Below are positions 1-8,431 of a DNA stretch of 64,000 nucleotides, in pieces. Under the pieces are notes generated by a model. It was not told where the DNA came from. It saw only the letters and a list, made by a program, of their open reading frames with translations, and ran no database searches. The position numbers were made by a program, and so were the translations under genes. The stretch is taken from contig CAXXXS010000001.1 in NCBI GenBank assembly GCA_963665085.2, positions 1,364,001-1,428,000 of the forward strand, given 5' to 3'. Position 1 is the stretch's first letter. Every line of letters begins with the position of its first letter. The stretch comes from G963665085 sp963665085. GTDB lineage: Bacteria; Bacteroidota; Bacteroidia; Bacteroidales; JAAAOM01.

Positions 1-8
1 GTATTTAA

Positions 9-1994
9 TTAACAGGTAAGTTCAAATTCAATACTGATTTCAGTTCCGTTTTCCGGTGATGAGTATAAATCGAACCTGCCTTCGAAGGAATTTACTCTTG
101 CTTGTATATTCGAAAGGCCATTTCCTTTACAACCGGTTATTGTTTTGGGATCGAAACCACACCCGTTATCCTGTATGTTAAGGTTGATTCTTTTTTCTTC
201 CTGGATGAATTGTACTGTAATTTCTGATGCTTTAGAATGTTTTAGGGCATTGTTGATAAGCTCCTGGGCAACACGGTAACAAGTAATTTCCAGTTTTTCC
301 TCAAAACGTTGACTCTCGCCGTAGAAATAGAACTTCACATCTGTAGTTTTACTTGATATATTATTGCAAAAGTTTTCTAATGCATCTTTTAATCCGTTTT
401 TTATTAAGATTTCGGGCATCATGTTGTGGGCAATTTGTCGTAATTCTTTTATTGAAGAATCCATTAATGAAAGGGCGTGTTCGTATTGCTGAAGCCCTTC
501 TTCTGAAATAACTGCATTACCTTTCATATTCATTAAAGTTAGTTTAACACCTGATAAGATTCCACCAAGACCATCGTGCAGATCCCTGGCTAATCTTGAT
601 CGCTCTGCTTCTTCTCCTTGCAAGGTAGAGTTCAGCGCGACCAGCTCTTTTTCTTTTTCTAATGTTTGTATTTGTTGTTCTTGTATAAGTGCATTTTGTG
701 TTGCTAGCTTTTGTTTGTCCTTAAAATTTCTGTACATGGAAACACCACTTACAATCAATAAAAGTAAAGCTATAACAAACCCATAAAGCATTTGCGTCCT
801 TTTCTGTATGGTGGCTTTTTGTAGCATTTTTTCTGTTTCCAGTTTCTCAATTTCATATTCGCGTTTCTTTTTCTCGAATTTGGCTTCTAAAAAGTTGATT
901 TGTTTTCTTGTTTCTTCTGAGTATACTTTCTCTGATTCATCAATAGAGTTATTTAGGTAATCCCATGCTTTTTTATAATTTTTCCTGTCGTATTCCATAT
1001 AGGTATATGTATCATAAATATTCCGTAGCAACAATGATGAATTTAATCTTTGCGCAAACCTGAAAGCTGAGTCCAGTATTTCTTCGGCTTTTCTAAACTG
1101 GCTGTTATAGTAATAATTCGTTCCTATTTTGTACAATGCATCACATTGATCAAATGTATTGTTGGCAGCTTTCGATTCTTGATAAGCAAGTTCGTAACTT
1201 TCTAGCGCCTGTTGGTATTTATCCTGTTGACTGTATATAAAACCTTTGTTATAGTAGATATTATGTTTTAATATGTGCGAATTTGTTTGGAATGATATTT
1301 CTAAAGCTTTGTTATACATTAATTCTGCAGAGTCGTACTTGTTTTCGTATGTAAGGCTATTGCCATAGTTAATAAACATTTCTGCCTTACTTTTAGGAGA
1401 GTTTGCTTTGTCTGTCAGGGCAAATGCCTTCTGGAAATAGGAAATACCTTTATCATCCTCTCTTGTTTTGTAATAGCAATCGCTTATCCTAATGTATAGT
1501 TTTATCAAGGAGTCAAAATCATCTGTTTTTATGAGGTATTCAAGTGACTCAAAATACATTTCAAGGGCAATATCAAAATCACCATTTAAATGATATAAGA
1601 GGGCATAACTGCTTAGTATAGCTCCAAGTTCTTTTTGATAAGCAGGGGCATTGGATTCCTTGAGAACGGCATTTTTAGCACTTTCAAGATATTTAATTGC
1701 TTTTTCGAAAATGTAAATATTGGTATAATATTTTCCTAAAACGTGAAATGTTTTAGCCCTTTGAAGATCATTGTTTGTTTTTTCTGCAAGCTTTATAGCA
1801 TTTGCAATGTAGGGATTTAGCTCAATTGAATCTTTCTCCAAAGATTCTCCAAGATATTCGTTTAGTAAATCGAGTTTTACTGAATCATTTGAAGCTAAAA
1901 GGATTGCCTTTTTTAATGGGGCGTGATCTGAAGCAAATACATTAAGTGTAGTAATAATAAAAAAGAAAGGGACATAACATAATAGCTGTTTCAT
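9..1994 (-). CDS. TPR-containing NarX/LytS-type sensor histidine kinase
   Basis: A 661-residue two-component sensor. The N-terminus is a signal peptide or membrane anchor (residues 1-21), followed by about six tetratricopeptide repeats (roughly 40-350), a coiled coil, a transmembrane helix (about 403-421), a second coiled coil, a HisKA_3 dimerisation helix with the phospho-acceptor His473 in RDLHDGLGG, and a HATPase_c domain (N-box ELINNALKH, G1 DNGCGFD, G2 GNGLSNI). Kinases of this Bacteroidota class normally pair with a LuxR-type response regulator; any partner would lie left of the window, so the stimulus and target are unknown. The start codon sits 16 bases downstream of a good -7 promoter element. 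The gene appears intact and complete. Confidence 0.9.
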   Translation of the reverse strand: MKQLLCYVPFFFIITTLNVFASDHAPLKKAILLASNDSVKLDLLNEYLGESLEKDSIELNPYIANAIKLAEKTNNDLQRAKTFHVLGKYYTNIYIFEKAIKYLESAKNAVLKESNAPAYQKELGAILSSYALLYHLNGDFDIALEMYFESLEYLIKTDDFDSLIKLYIRISDCYYKTREDDKGISYFQKAFALTDKANSPKSKAEMFINYGNSLTYENKYDSAELMYNKALEISFQTNSHILKHNIYYNKGFIYSQQDKYQQALESYELAYQESKAANNTFDQCDALYKIGTNYYYNSQFRKAEEILDSAFRFAQRLNSSLLLRNIYDTYTYMEYDRKNYKKAWDYLNNSIDESEKVYSEETRKQINFLEAKFEKKKREYEIEKLETEKMLQKATIQKRTQMLYGFVIALLLLIVSGVSMYRNFKDKQKLATQNALIQEQQIQTLEKEKELVALNSTLQGEEAERSRLARDLHDGLGGILSGVKLTLMNMKGNAVISEEGLQQYEHALSLMDSSIKELRQIAHNMMPEILIKNGLKDALENFCNNISSKTTDVKFYFYGESQRFEEKLEITCYRVAQELINNALKHSKASEITVQFIQEEKRINLNIQDNGCGFDPKTITGCKGNGLSNIQARVNSFEGRFDLYSSPENGTEISIEFELTC

Positions 1995-2010
1995 CGATTA
2001 AAAATTTACC

Positions 2011-2018
2011 CAAAGTTA
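2011..2018 (-). promoter_or_regulatory. -7 promoter element TAACTTTG for the TPR kinase
   Basis: Read on the minus strand this is an exact match to the Bacteroidota -7 consensus TAnnTTTG, ending 16 bases before the kinase start codon. No convincing -33 TTG is seen at the right spacing. Confidence 0.5.
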
Positions 2019-2037
2019 ATCTTGTGCTCAAATAAAA

Positions 2038-2071
2038 AATCCCGTAAATGAGGGATTGTTAATTTTTTTTT
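2038..2071 (+). terminator. Orphan hairpin plus T-tract between divergent genes
   Basis: AATCCC pairs with GGGATT around an 8-base loop and is followed by GTTAA and a run of nine T. It lies between two divergently transcribed genes, so it terminates no annotated gene. It may end a short unannotated transcript. The right arm also contains the TTG that fits as -33 of the next promoter. Confidence 0.35.
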
Positions 2072-2086
2072 CGGCCGTTACTTTTG
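2056..2086 (+). promoter_or_regulatory. Promoter (TTG, 20-nt spacer, TACTTTTG) for the beta-helix lipoprotein
   Basis: TTG at 2056-2058 and TACTTTTG at 2079-2086 fit the Bacteroidota -33/-7 arrangement with a 20-base spacer. This places transcription start near 2093 and supports the ATG at 2116 rather than the upstream in-frame ATG at 2056. Confidence 0.6.
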
Positions 2087-2115
2087 ATTTGTTAAAAACT
2101 AAAAATCAATTAATT

Positions 2116-3558
2116 ATGAAAAAGAGCAATCTTAGTTTATCGGTTTATATTAATGCAATTGTGTTTTTGTTGTGCCTCACATTTTTTATTTCTTGTGAAA
2201 AGGAGACAGAGAGTAGTGAAAAAATCATTTCCAGTTTCCAGTTTGAAGCTTTTGATCCTGATGTAGTTGCTGCAATTGATAATGCAACGGGCAATATTAC
2301 CGCTACCCTGCCTTATGATGCTGATGTAACGAGCCTTATCCCTACCATTTCAGTTTCTCCCAATGCTGAAGTGAATCCCGCATCTGGTGTTGTTAACGAT
2401 TTTACTGGTTCTGTTATTTACACTGTTACCGCAGAAGATGGTTCTACTGCTACATATACAGTAACTGTTTCTTTACAAGCAGCTCCTGTTGAAGATCCTT
2501 TGACACTAAGTGGTTCTATGAGTGAGAATAGAATACTGGAAGACAGGAATGATGGGATAGATTATATTATTGAAGGATCTTTTTTTGTAGAGGGAAATGC
2601 TTTATTAACTGTTGAGCCTGGTGTTAAAATTGCTTTTACTGGTGTAGATGGGCAAATAGTTGTTGGGGAAAATGCAGGGTTGAAGATGCAGGGAACTGCA
2701 GAAAAAAACATTATTCTTACCGGACCTGTGAATAATCCAAGTAAAGGAGCCTGGAAGGGTGTAGATTATGGTTCATCCCGTTCTGATAACCTTATGGAGT
2801 ATGTCCAGATTTTAAATGCAGGGGCTGGGGAGAATGAAGCAGTATGGATAAGGAGCTCAGCAAAAGTCTCCATCAGAAATTGCCGTATCGCCGGTTCTGA
2901 AGCGATTGGAATTTATCAGGAAGGAAGTTTTATAGAATTTAAAAACAATGTGATTGAAGAATGCGAAAAATATCCTATTTATGTTGAAAATCTAAACCAG
3001 ACAACCTTATTTGACAGTACATCAATATTTATTAACAATACAGAACCTTATATTTTTATTGATGGGTATACTGATATTACTAATGATATTGTTATAAATC
3101 CATTGGATGTACCCTATTTTATAAATAGGACTATCATAATTTCGAAATCACTCACGATAAAACCCGGTGTTGAATTTCTGGTCAATTTCGATGGGTATAT
3201 TTCAGTTTCAGAAAGTGGTAAATTAGTTGCTGAAGGAAAACCGGAAAGACAAATATTATTTACCGGGGTAGAAAAAGAATCTGGTTATTGGATAGGAATT
3301 AATTTTCATTCGAAACTAAGTAATACTTTGAAAAATTGTATTATAGAATATGCTGGTAATGATTTTAATGAAGCTATAATCTATCTTGAATATGCAAAAT
3401 TAAACATAGAGGATTGCACATTAAGAAACAGCATGAACTATGGAGTATATTATGGATATGATGCTACTATAACTCATAGTAATGTTTCGTTTGACAATTG
3501 CGGAACAGGAAACGTATACCTTTGGGATACGGATGAGGTAGTAACGCAGCTTCCATAA
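2116..3558 (+). CDS. Lipoprotein with DUF5018-like and right-handed beta-helix regions
   Basis: A 480-residue predicted lipoprotein. The signal peptide ends in a lipobox (FFISC, Cys27). Residues of about 35-120 resemble the immunoglobulin-like DUF5018/PKD-type domain common in Bacteroidota surface lipoproteins (ending GSTATYTVTV). The remainder reads as a right-handed parallel beta-helix, with recurring short strands and asparagine ladders (for example RNCRIAGSEAIGIY and EFKNNVIEECEKYPIY). Beta-helix proteins often bind or cleave polysaccharide, but I see no catalytic signature. The start at 2116 is chosen because it gives a clean lipoprotein signal and follows the promoter at 2056-2086. It is followed after 35 bases by a small barrel protein, probably in the same operon. 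Confidence 0.8.
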   Translation: MKKSNLSLSVYINAIVFLLCLTFFISCEKETESSEKIISSFQFEAFDPDVVAAIDNATGNITATLPYDADVTSLIPTISVSPNAEVNPASGVVNDFTGSVIYTVTAEDGSTATYTVTVSLQAAPVEDPLTLSGSMSENRILEDRNDGIDYIIEGSFFVEGNALLTVEPGVKIAFTGVDGQIVVGENAGLKMQGTAEKNIILTGPVNNPSKGAWKGVDYGSSRSDNLMEYVQILNAGAGENEAVWIRSSAKVSIRNCRIAGSEAIGIYQEGSFIEFKNNVIEECEKYPIYVENLNQTTLFDSTSIFINNTEPYIFIDGYTDITNDIVINPLDVPYFINRTIIISKSLTIKPGVEFLVNFDGYISVSESGKLVAEGKPERQILFTGVEKESGYWIGINFHSKLSNTLKNCIIEYAGNDFNEAIIYLEYAKLNIEDCTLRNSMNYGVYYGYDATITHSNVSFDNCGTGNVYLWDTDEVVTQLP

Positions 3559-3593
3559 TAAAAAAATCAAACAACAATTATAAACATCAAACA

Positions 3594-4145
3594 ATGAATA
3601 AAATATTATCAATTGCAATATTATTGCTAACTGTGATATTTGCAAATGCACAAGAGCCTGTTTTTGTACAGGGTGATAAAGTGGCCAATCTTTCCATTGG
3701 ATTTGGAAATACTCTTTATTCAGGATCTTTATATTCTTCGACGGTACCGCCTTTATCTCTTTCTTTTGAATATGGATTTAAAGATGGCATTGTAGAAAAG
3801 GGTAGTATTGGTTTAGGCGGATATCTGGGTTATTCTTCTTATAAATGGGAATACCTAGGTTGGGGTTATAAATATTCAAATTTAATAATTGGTGCCCGTG
3901 GAACTTTTCATTATCCCTTACTTGAAAAATTAGATACCTACACAGGGCTTATGATTGGTGTTGATATTGTTTCGGATAAAGAATTTGGGAGCACTTATAA
4001 TTACAATTATTCTGCACAGAGTGGAGGCCTGATGTGGGCATGGTATGCAGGAGGCAGGTATTATTTTACCGATAACCTTGCAGGGTTGTTGGAATTAGGG
4101 TACGGAATTGCCTATTTTAATATTGGATTGGCATTAAAACTATAA
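3594..4145 (+). CDS. Small outer-membrane beta-barrel-like protein
   Basis: A 183-residue protein with an N-terminal signal peptide (cleavage after FANAQ). The mature part is rich in alternating aromatic and glycine residues typical of an outer-membrane barrel, ending in the hydrophobic strand FNIGLALKL. It is clearly related to the protein at 26413-27003: both carry a SFEYGF/SVEYGF segment and GARGTFHY/GGRGTFHF at similar positions. It probably shares a transcript with the upstream beta-helix lipoprotein and ends at a hairpin terminator. Specific function unknown. Confidence 0.75.
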   Translation: MNKILSIAILLLTVIFANAQEPVFVQGDKVANLSIGFGNTLYSGSLYSSTVPPLSLSFEYGFKDGIVEKGSIGLGGYLGYSSYKWEYLGWGYKYSNLIIGARGTFHYPLLEKLDTYTGLMIGVDIVSDKEFGSTYNYNYSAQSGGLMWAWYAGGRYYFTDNLAGLLELGYGIAYFNIGLALKL

Positions 4146-4199
4146 TTTTGAAAATAGAAAAATACACCTACAGTTTTTATAAGTAAATATTTGAAATAC

Positions 4200-4233
4200 A
4201 TCTCCCTGTGTCAAAAGACCTGGGAGATTTTTT
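4200..4233 (+). terminator. Rho-independent terminator of the barrel gene
   Basis: ATCTCCC (4200-4206) pairs with GGGAGAT (4222-4228), followed by six T. It overlaps the last codons of the convergent nitroreductase-like gene. Confidence 0.65.
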
Positions 4234-4933
4234 ACTGCACAATCGTAGAAACCTCTTCCAGCGATTTACGAACAGAAGCTCCTGTTACTCCGTCTGCAGT
4301 CATATCAATACTTGAATCTGGTTTCCCAATTAATAAAATTGCTACAACATTCATATCTTCTGGTATTTCAAGCATAATCCTATTTTCTGGCTCATTTAGC
4401 TGGGCAGCCCCTCCCATAACTATTTTAGCTCCATAGCCAATGGCATTTGCAGCAATTACCATGTTTTGTGTAGCGAGACCCAAATCAAATGTATTGTTAG
4501 GGGTACAAGCAAGGGCAATTGCTGCAGGAGCATCAGCAAAACCTGCTTTTGGATATGCTGTTGAAGTAGGAGGCAACATAGAGCCAGCTTTGTTAGTTGT
4601 ATCTTTTGGGGCAGGAGGAGGAGGCATTCTTTGTGGCATTTTACTGGCAATTTCTTTTATAATATTTGGATTTAAGATTGTACCAAAATGCCAGGATTGC
4701 ATATTTCTTCCGCTCATCGCATTTCTTCCCGCATCAAGTATAATTGAAATGTCTTCTACAGATACTGTCTCATCAGAAAAATATTGAGTTGTACGTGTTT
4801 CTGTTAGAAGTGATAATGCTGTGTCTTTTTTATCAGTTTGAGGTTCAATTTCTCCGGTGTTTGTTGTTTCCTTACATCCGAAGATTAGGATTGCAAGAAA
4901 TACAAAAAGTAAATTTTTCTTAGTTGTGTTCAT
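4232..4933 (-). CDS. Nitroreductase-family lipoprotein
   Basis: A 233-residue protein of the FMN-dependent nitroreductase fold. The signal peptide has a lipobox (ILIFGC), so it should be membrane-anchored in the periplasm, unlike typical cytosolic family members. The family hallmark near the start of the catalytic domain is seen as GRNAMSGRNMQSW, and the C-terminal half carries the usual glycine-rich stretch (ANAIGYGAKIVMGG). The substrate is unknown. The start at 4933 is preferred because an upstream in-frame ATG (4978) would add 15 residues in front of a perfect lipoprotein signal and would start at the promoter's -7 element. Confidence 0.8.
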   Translation of the reverse strand: MNTTKKNLLFVFLAILIFGCKETTNTGEIEPQTDKKDTALSLLTETRTTQYFSDETVSVEDISIILDAGRNAMSGRNMQSWHFGTILNPNIIKEIASKMPQRMPPPPAPKDTTNKAGSMLPPTSTAYPKAGFADAPAAIALACTPNNTFDLGLATQNMVIAANAIGYGAKIVMGGAAQLNEPENRIMLEIPEDMNVVAILLIGKPDSSIDMTADGVTGASVRKSLEEVSTIVQ

Positions 4934-4975
4934 AGCGTTATAAATTAAGGTTGTATAGAAATCTTTTGAAAGATA

Positions 4976-4983
4976 CAAATATA
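4976..4983 (-). promoter_or_regulatory. -7 promoter element TATATTTG for the nitroreductase-like gene
   Basis: Exact TAnnTTTG match on the minus strand, 42 bases upstream of the chosen ATG at 4933. It overlaps the alternative ATG at 4978, which argues against that start. Confidence 0.5.
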
Positions 4984-5014
4984 AAATAACTTGACTTTGA
5001 AATAAATAGAAGGG

Positions 5015-5614
5015 TTAATTTATTTTTCCGGAATTACTTAATCCTTTTTCAATTTTAATAAACAGGAAAGTTAAGTATATGAACCATACAGACCATCCCA
5101 GGTGAAATAATCGCTGTTTGAGGCCAAAATAGTCTTGTAGGATGTTTGGAAACAAAACTAAAAACCCAAGTAACATGACTGCAAAACTTAAAAAAAAGTA
5201 AAGTTTGATATTTTTAACAGAATATATTTTCCAGTAGAATATAGCAAGAAGAGGAGAAAGGAATAAAATAATAGAAGGCGAACCTAAGATTCCATGTAAT
5301 TTAAGTGGAAGGGGAAATATAGCTGCGCCTAATATTGAAAATGAAAAAGTCCAAAGCAATAGAACAGGAATTACATTTAGGCCCGATTTTCTGCATGTTT
5401 TGTAGAGGCTGATGTTAAAGAAGATGCTCAAAATGGCTGTTAGAATAAGTCCGGATGCGAAAATATATTGAGTTTGACTTCCAATTTCACCCAATTCGCT
5501 AACCATATTTTCCATATGGCTATAACCTGGTGTTAGAAAACCACATATTAAAATTGTAATCCAAAACAAAATAGGAGATAAGTACCCTGTCTTTAGCAGC
5601 CAATTATTTTTCAT
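5015..5614 (-). CDS. DUF998-type integral membrane protein
   Basis: A 199-residue hydrophobic protein with about six predicted membrane segments. The arrangement, with GFLTPGYSHMENMVSELG between the first two helices, matches the DUF998 family, whose function is not established. It is transcribed alone, about 80 bases upstream of the nitroreductase-like gene on the same strand. Confidence 0.75.
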   Translation of the reverse strand: MKNNWLLKTGYLSPILFWITILICGFLTPGYSHMENMVSELGEIGSQTQYIFASGLILTAILSIFFNISLYKTCRKSGLNVIPVLLLWTFSFSILGAAIFPLPLKLHGILGSPSIILFLSPLLAIFYWKIYSVKNIKLYFFLSFAVMLLGFLVLFPNILQDYFGLKQRLFHLGWSVWFIYLTFLFIKIEKGLSNSGKIN

Positions 5615-5865
5615 TATAAGTTAGGATTTTTTCAAAGCAAATGCTATTTGGCAAATCTATATATTGTCCGTAATTATCGAGCTGTTTAAAATGAAAATTT
5701 TGGTAAAGGGCAATTGCTTTGTGTTGTTTACTTTTTTTGCAGAAGAATAACCGCTGAGAACGCAGAGAGAATTTCTCCCAAATGGATAAACAAAATAAAC
5801 TTTTTATGGTGAATCTGTTTTTTTAATTACAAGAACTTCAATTCGTTGATCCAATTTTCCAGTTC

Positions 5866-5899
5866 TTTAAGTCCTCCTTTGAGGAGGATTTAGGAGGTC
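5866..5899 (+). repeat. Dispersed palindromic repeat, copy A
   Basis: TCCTCC-TTTG-AGGAGGA hairpin core followed by TTTAGGAGGTC. Related copies lie at 15717-15751 (opposite orientation) and 60013-60062, always between genes. Confidence 0.55.
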
Positions 5900-5907
5900 A
5901 ATATAGC

Positions 5908-5946
5908 CTATTAGTGTTCAGTAGCATATCTACTGAACACTAATAG
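5908..5946. terminator. 17-bp perfect inverted repeat after the GH operon
   Basis: CTATTAGTGTTCAGTAG is repeated in inverted form around a 5-base CATAT loop, eight bases beyond the stop of the GH3 gene. It lacks a T-tract on either strand, so it may stabilise the 3' end of the GH operon mRNA or be a weak terminator. Confidence 0.45.
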
Positions 5947-5953
5947 TAATTTC

Positions 5954-8359
5954 TTATTGAAATGTATATGAATTTTTCACTTCAAAATTATCTTTCAACT
6001 TAATATCCTCGGATGAACTTCCAATCATTACTTCGAAAGTTCCTGATTCTGTCACCCAGTTTTTATTGAGGTCGTAAAGCATTAAATCTTCCTTATCAAG
6101 TGTAAAAGTGATTTCTTTTTTCTCACCTGCTTTTATGTTTGTTCGTTCAAAACGTTTTAATTGTTTTAATGGCATCACAACAGAGCTGTTCTTATCGCGG
6201 ATGTAAAGCTGAATAACCTCGTCTCCATCTAGTTCTCCAATATTCTTAACAGAGACAGAGATTGAAATATTTAGATTAGAAGGTTCTTCCTTCACATTGA
6301 TATTTAAGTCAGAATATTCAAATGAAGTGTAACTAAGTCCGTATCCAAAAGGGTAAAGTGGTTCTGCATCACCTTCTACGTAGTTGTGTTTTTCAGGTGG
6401 TTTATGGCTGTAGTAAATAGGTAATTGTCCAACACTTTTTGGAACAGAAACGGCTAAACGACCCGCCGGGTTGTAATCCCCAAATAAAACATCTGCAATT
6501 GCATTACCACCTTCCTGTCCGGGATACCAGGCATCAAGGATAGCTGGTATATTTTCACTAATCCAGTTTATTGTCAGTGGTCTTCCTTTAATTAAAACAA
6601 CCACAACAGGAGTTCCTGTTTTAGCAATTTTTTCTACGAGCAGTTGTTGTTTGCCCAATAAATCAAGAGTTTTTCGATCATAACCTTCACCGCTTTCCAT
6701 GTCGCTGATGGCTTCTTTAGAATCAGATTTAACACTGGCAGCACCTGTACTCTCATAATTTGTTTTGAAATCGCGGGCACTGGAACCTCCTAAAACAACG
6801 ATGGCAACCTGAGATTTACGGGCAACTTCAACAGCTTCTTTTATTTGTAGGTTTGTAGTATCTCGAATGGCACATCCTTTAACGTAATTGATAGTAGCCG
6901 TTTGTCCAACTTTATTTCGAATTCCCTGAAGAACTGTAACAACATTTCCAGCTTCCTGTGGCGCAGTATAATCTCCCAATTGGTTGTAGGGAATATCAGC
7001 ATTTGGACCAATGACAGCAATCTCTTTTATATTTTTATCTAGTGGAAGAAGTGCTTTCTCATTTTTTAAAAGTATTATCGATTCTTTGGCCACTTGTCGT
7101 GCTAAAGCGATGTTTTCTTCTGATCGCACTTCCTTTTCAGCTTTGTTTGGATCAACATAAGGATTCTCAAATAATCCCATTTCAAACTTAAGCTTTAAAA
7201 CATTTTTTACCGCCCAATCGATTTGTTCTTCTGTAACCAATCCTTTCTCAATAGCAATAAGCAATTCTTTTCCAAATCCTTTTGCTCCAAGATCAGCATC
7301 AACCCCAGCTTTTAGAGCCAGTGCAGCGGCATCGGCAGCAATTTCACCTATGTGATGGGTATAATAAATTCCTTCAATGCTTCCTAAATCAGAAACCACA
7401 AAACCATTAAATCCCCATTGTTTACGAAGAACATCTGTCAATAAAAATTTATTGGATGTACAAGGAATTCCGTCTAAAGAATTGTAAGAAGTCATTACCG
7501 ACCAAGCCCCTGCATCTACAGTAGTTTTAAACGGAGGCAGGTAATACTGGAAAAGATCCCTTTCTCCAAGTGAAGTAATACCACCATTCTGTCCGCCTTC
7601 GGTAATACCATAAGCAGCAAAATGTTTTAAGGTTGATGCGACGTTAACACCACTATTTAGATTTTCTCCCTGGAATCCTTTTACAACAGCTTTTCCCATT
7701 TGGGAAATTAGATAAGTGTCTTCTCCAAATGTTTCTTCAACACGGGACCAACGTGGTTCTCTCGCTACATCCAAAATAGGGCCATAACCAATGTGTCCGC
7801 CCTGAAGCCGGGTTTCTTTGGCAATGGTTGCAGCCATTTTTTCAATTAGCTCTGGGTTCCATGTGCTTGCCTGGCCGATGGCTGTTGGGAAAACAGTTGT
7901 TCCAATAGCCATGTGTCCGTGCATACATTCTTCGGCAAAAAGAACCGGTATTCCAAGTCGTGAGTTATTTATCGCATATTTCTGTAATGCGTTGGTTGCT
8001 TCTGCTGCCTCCTTTGGATTGAGTCCGGTAGTTAATGTTTTTTGTGTCCAGGGATCAGCACGTAAAGTAGCCCAAAACATTCCAGAAAAATTTTGAGTTA
8101 TTGTTTCTTCAAATTTCTGGCTGTGAGAAATTTTATCGTTTTGTTTTTGATACATCTCCCAGCCGAGTGGAATACTAATCTGACCTACTTTTTCTTCAAG
8201 GCTCATTCTGCTGACTAAGTCATTTACCCTTTCTTCAATAGGGGCCTTTGGATTTAGGTATAGTGGATTTTTGTCTTTTTTTGACTGACACCAAATGTTT
8301 GTATTTGCAGCTAATAATAAAGCAAACAATACTGAAAATAACTTTTTAATCATAATCAT
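5954..8359 (-). CDS. bglX: Glycoside hydrolase family 3 beta-glucosidase, BglX-like
   Basis: An 801-residue secreted or periplasmic GH3 enzyme that should release terminal beta-linked sugars (glucose or xylose). A signal peptide (cleavage near NIWCQ) is followed by the GH3 (beta/alpha)8 domain (about 40-385) with the nucleophile Asp in GFVVSDLGS, the GH3 C-terminal alpha/beta-sandwich domain (about 420-660, with AVIGPNAD and DAWYPGQEGG) and a fibronectin-III-like domain at the end. Length and domain order match BglX-type enzymes. It is the last gene of a four-gene leftward operon of secreted carbohydrate-active proteins. Two in-frame ATGs (8359 and 8353) precede the signal peptide; either would work. 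Confidence 0.93.
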   Translation of the reverse strand: MIMIKKLFSVLFALLLAANTNIWCQSKKDKNPLYLNPKAPIEERVNDLVSRMSLEEKVGQISIPLGWEMYQKQNDKISHSQKFEETITQNFSGMFWATLRADPWTQKTLTTGLNPKEAAEATNALQKYAINNSRLGIPVLFAEECMHGHMAIGTTVFPTAIGQASTWNPELIEKMAATIAKETRLQGGHIGYGPILDVAREPRWSRVEETFGEDTYLISQMGKAVVKGFQGENLNSGVNVASTLKHFAAYGITEGGQNGGITSLGERDLFQYYLPPFKTTVDAGAWSVMTSYNSLDGIPCTSNKFLLTDVLRKQWGFNGFVVSDLGSIEGIYYTHHIGEIAADAAALALKAGVDADLGAKGFGKELLIAIEKGLVTEEQIDWAVKNVLKLKFEMGLFENPYVDPNKAEKEVRSEENIALARQVAKESIILLKNEKALLPLDKNIKEIAVIGPNADIPYNQLGDYTAPQEAGNVVTVLQGIRNKVGQTATINYVKGCAIRDTTNLQIKEAVEVARKSQVAIVVLGGSSARDFKTNYESTGAASVKSDSKEAISDMESGEGYDRKTLDLLGKQQLLVEKIAKTGTPVVVVLIKGRPLTINWISENIPAILDAWYPGQEGGNAIADVLFGDYNPAGRLAVSVPKSVGQLPIYYSHKPPEKHNYVEGDAEPLYPFGYGLSYTSFEYSDLNINVKEEPSNLNISISVSVKNIGELDGDEVIQLYIRDKNSSVVMPLKQLKRFERTNIKAGEKKEITFTLDKEDLMLYDLNKNWVTESGTFEVMIGSSSEDIKLKDNFEVKNSYTFQ

Positions 8360-8431
8360 TCAATTAGAATCTTAAACCTGCAAGTATATTTTTGAAGAGA
8401 ACAGCAAATTTAAGAAGAGTAATAATTTATT

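Larger units (their letters stand above)
5615..5953. other. Gene-free stretch with two palindromic elements
   Basis: No coding potential is seen. It contains a dispersed palindromic repeat (5866-5899) and a 17-bp perfect inverted repeat (5908-5946), described separately. Confidence 0.7.

Noticed and set aside
4440..4787. A 115-codon plus-strand frame
   Set aside because: Antisense of the nitroreductase-like gene, which has a lipoprotein signal and family motifs.
5736..5775. CGCTGAGAACGCAGAGAG motif
   Set aside because: A short sequence that I recall in many Bacteroidota intergenic regions, but a single copy here gives no support for a feature.
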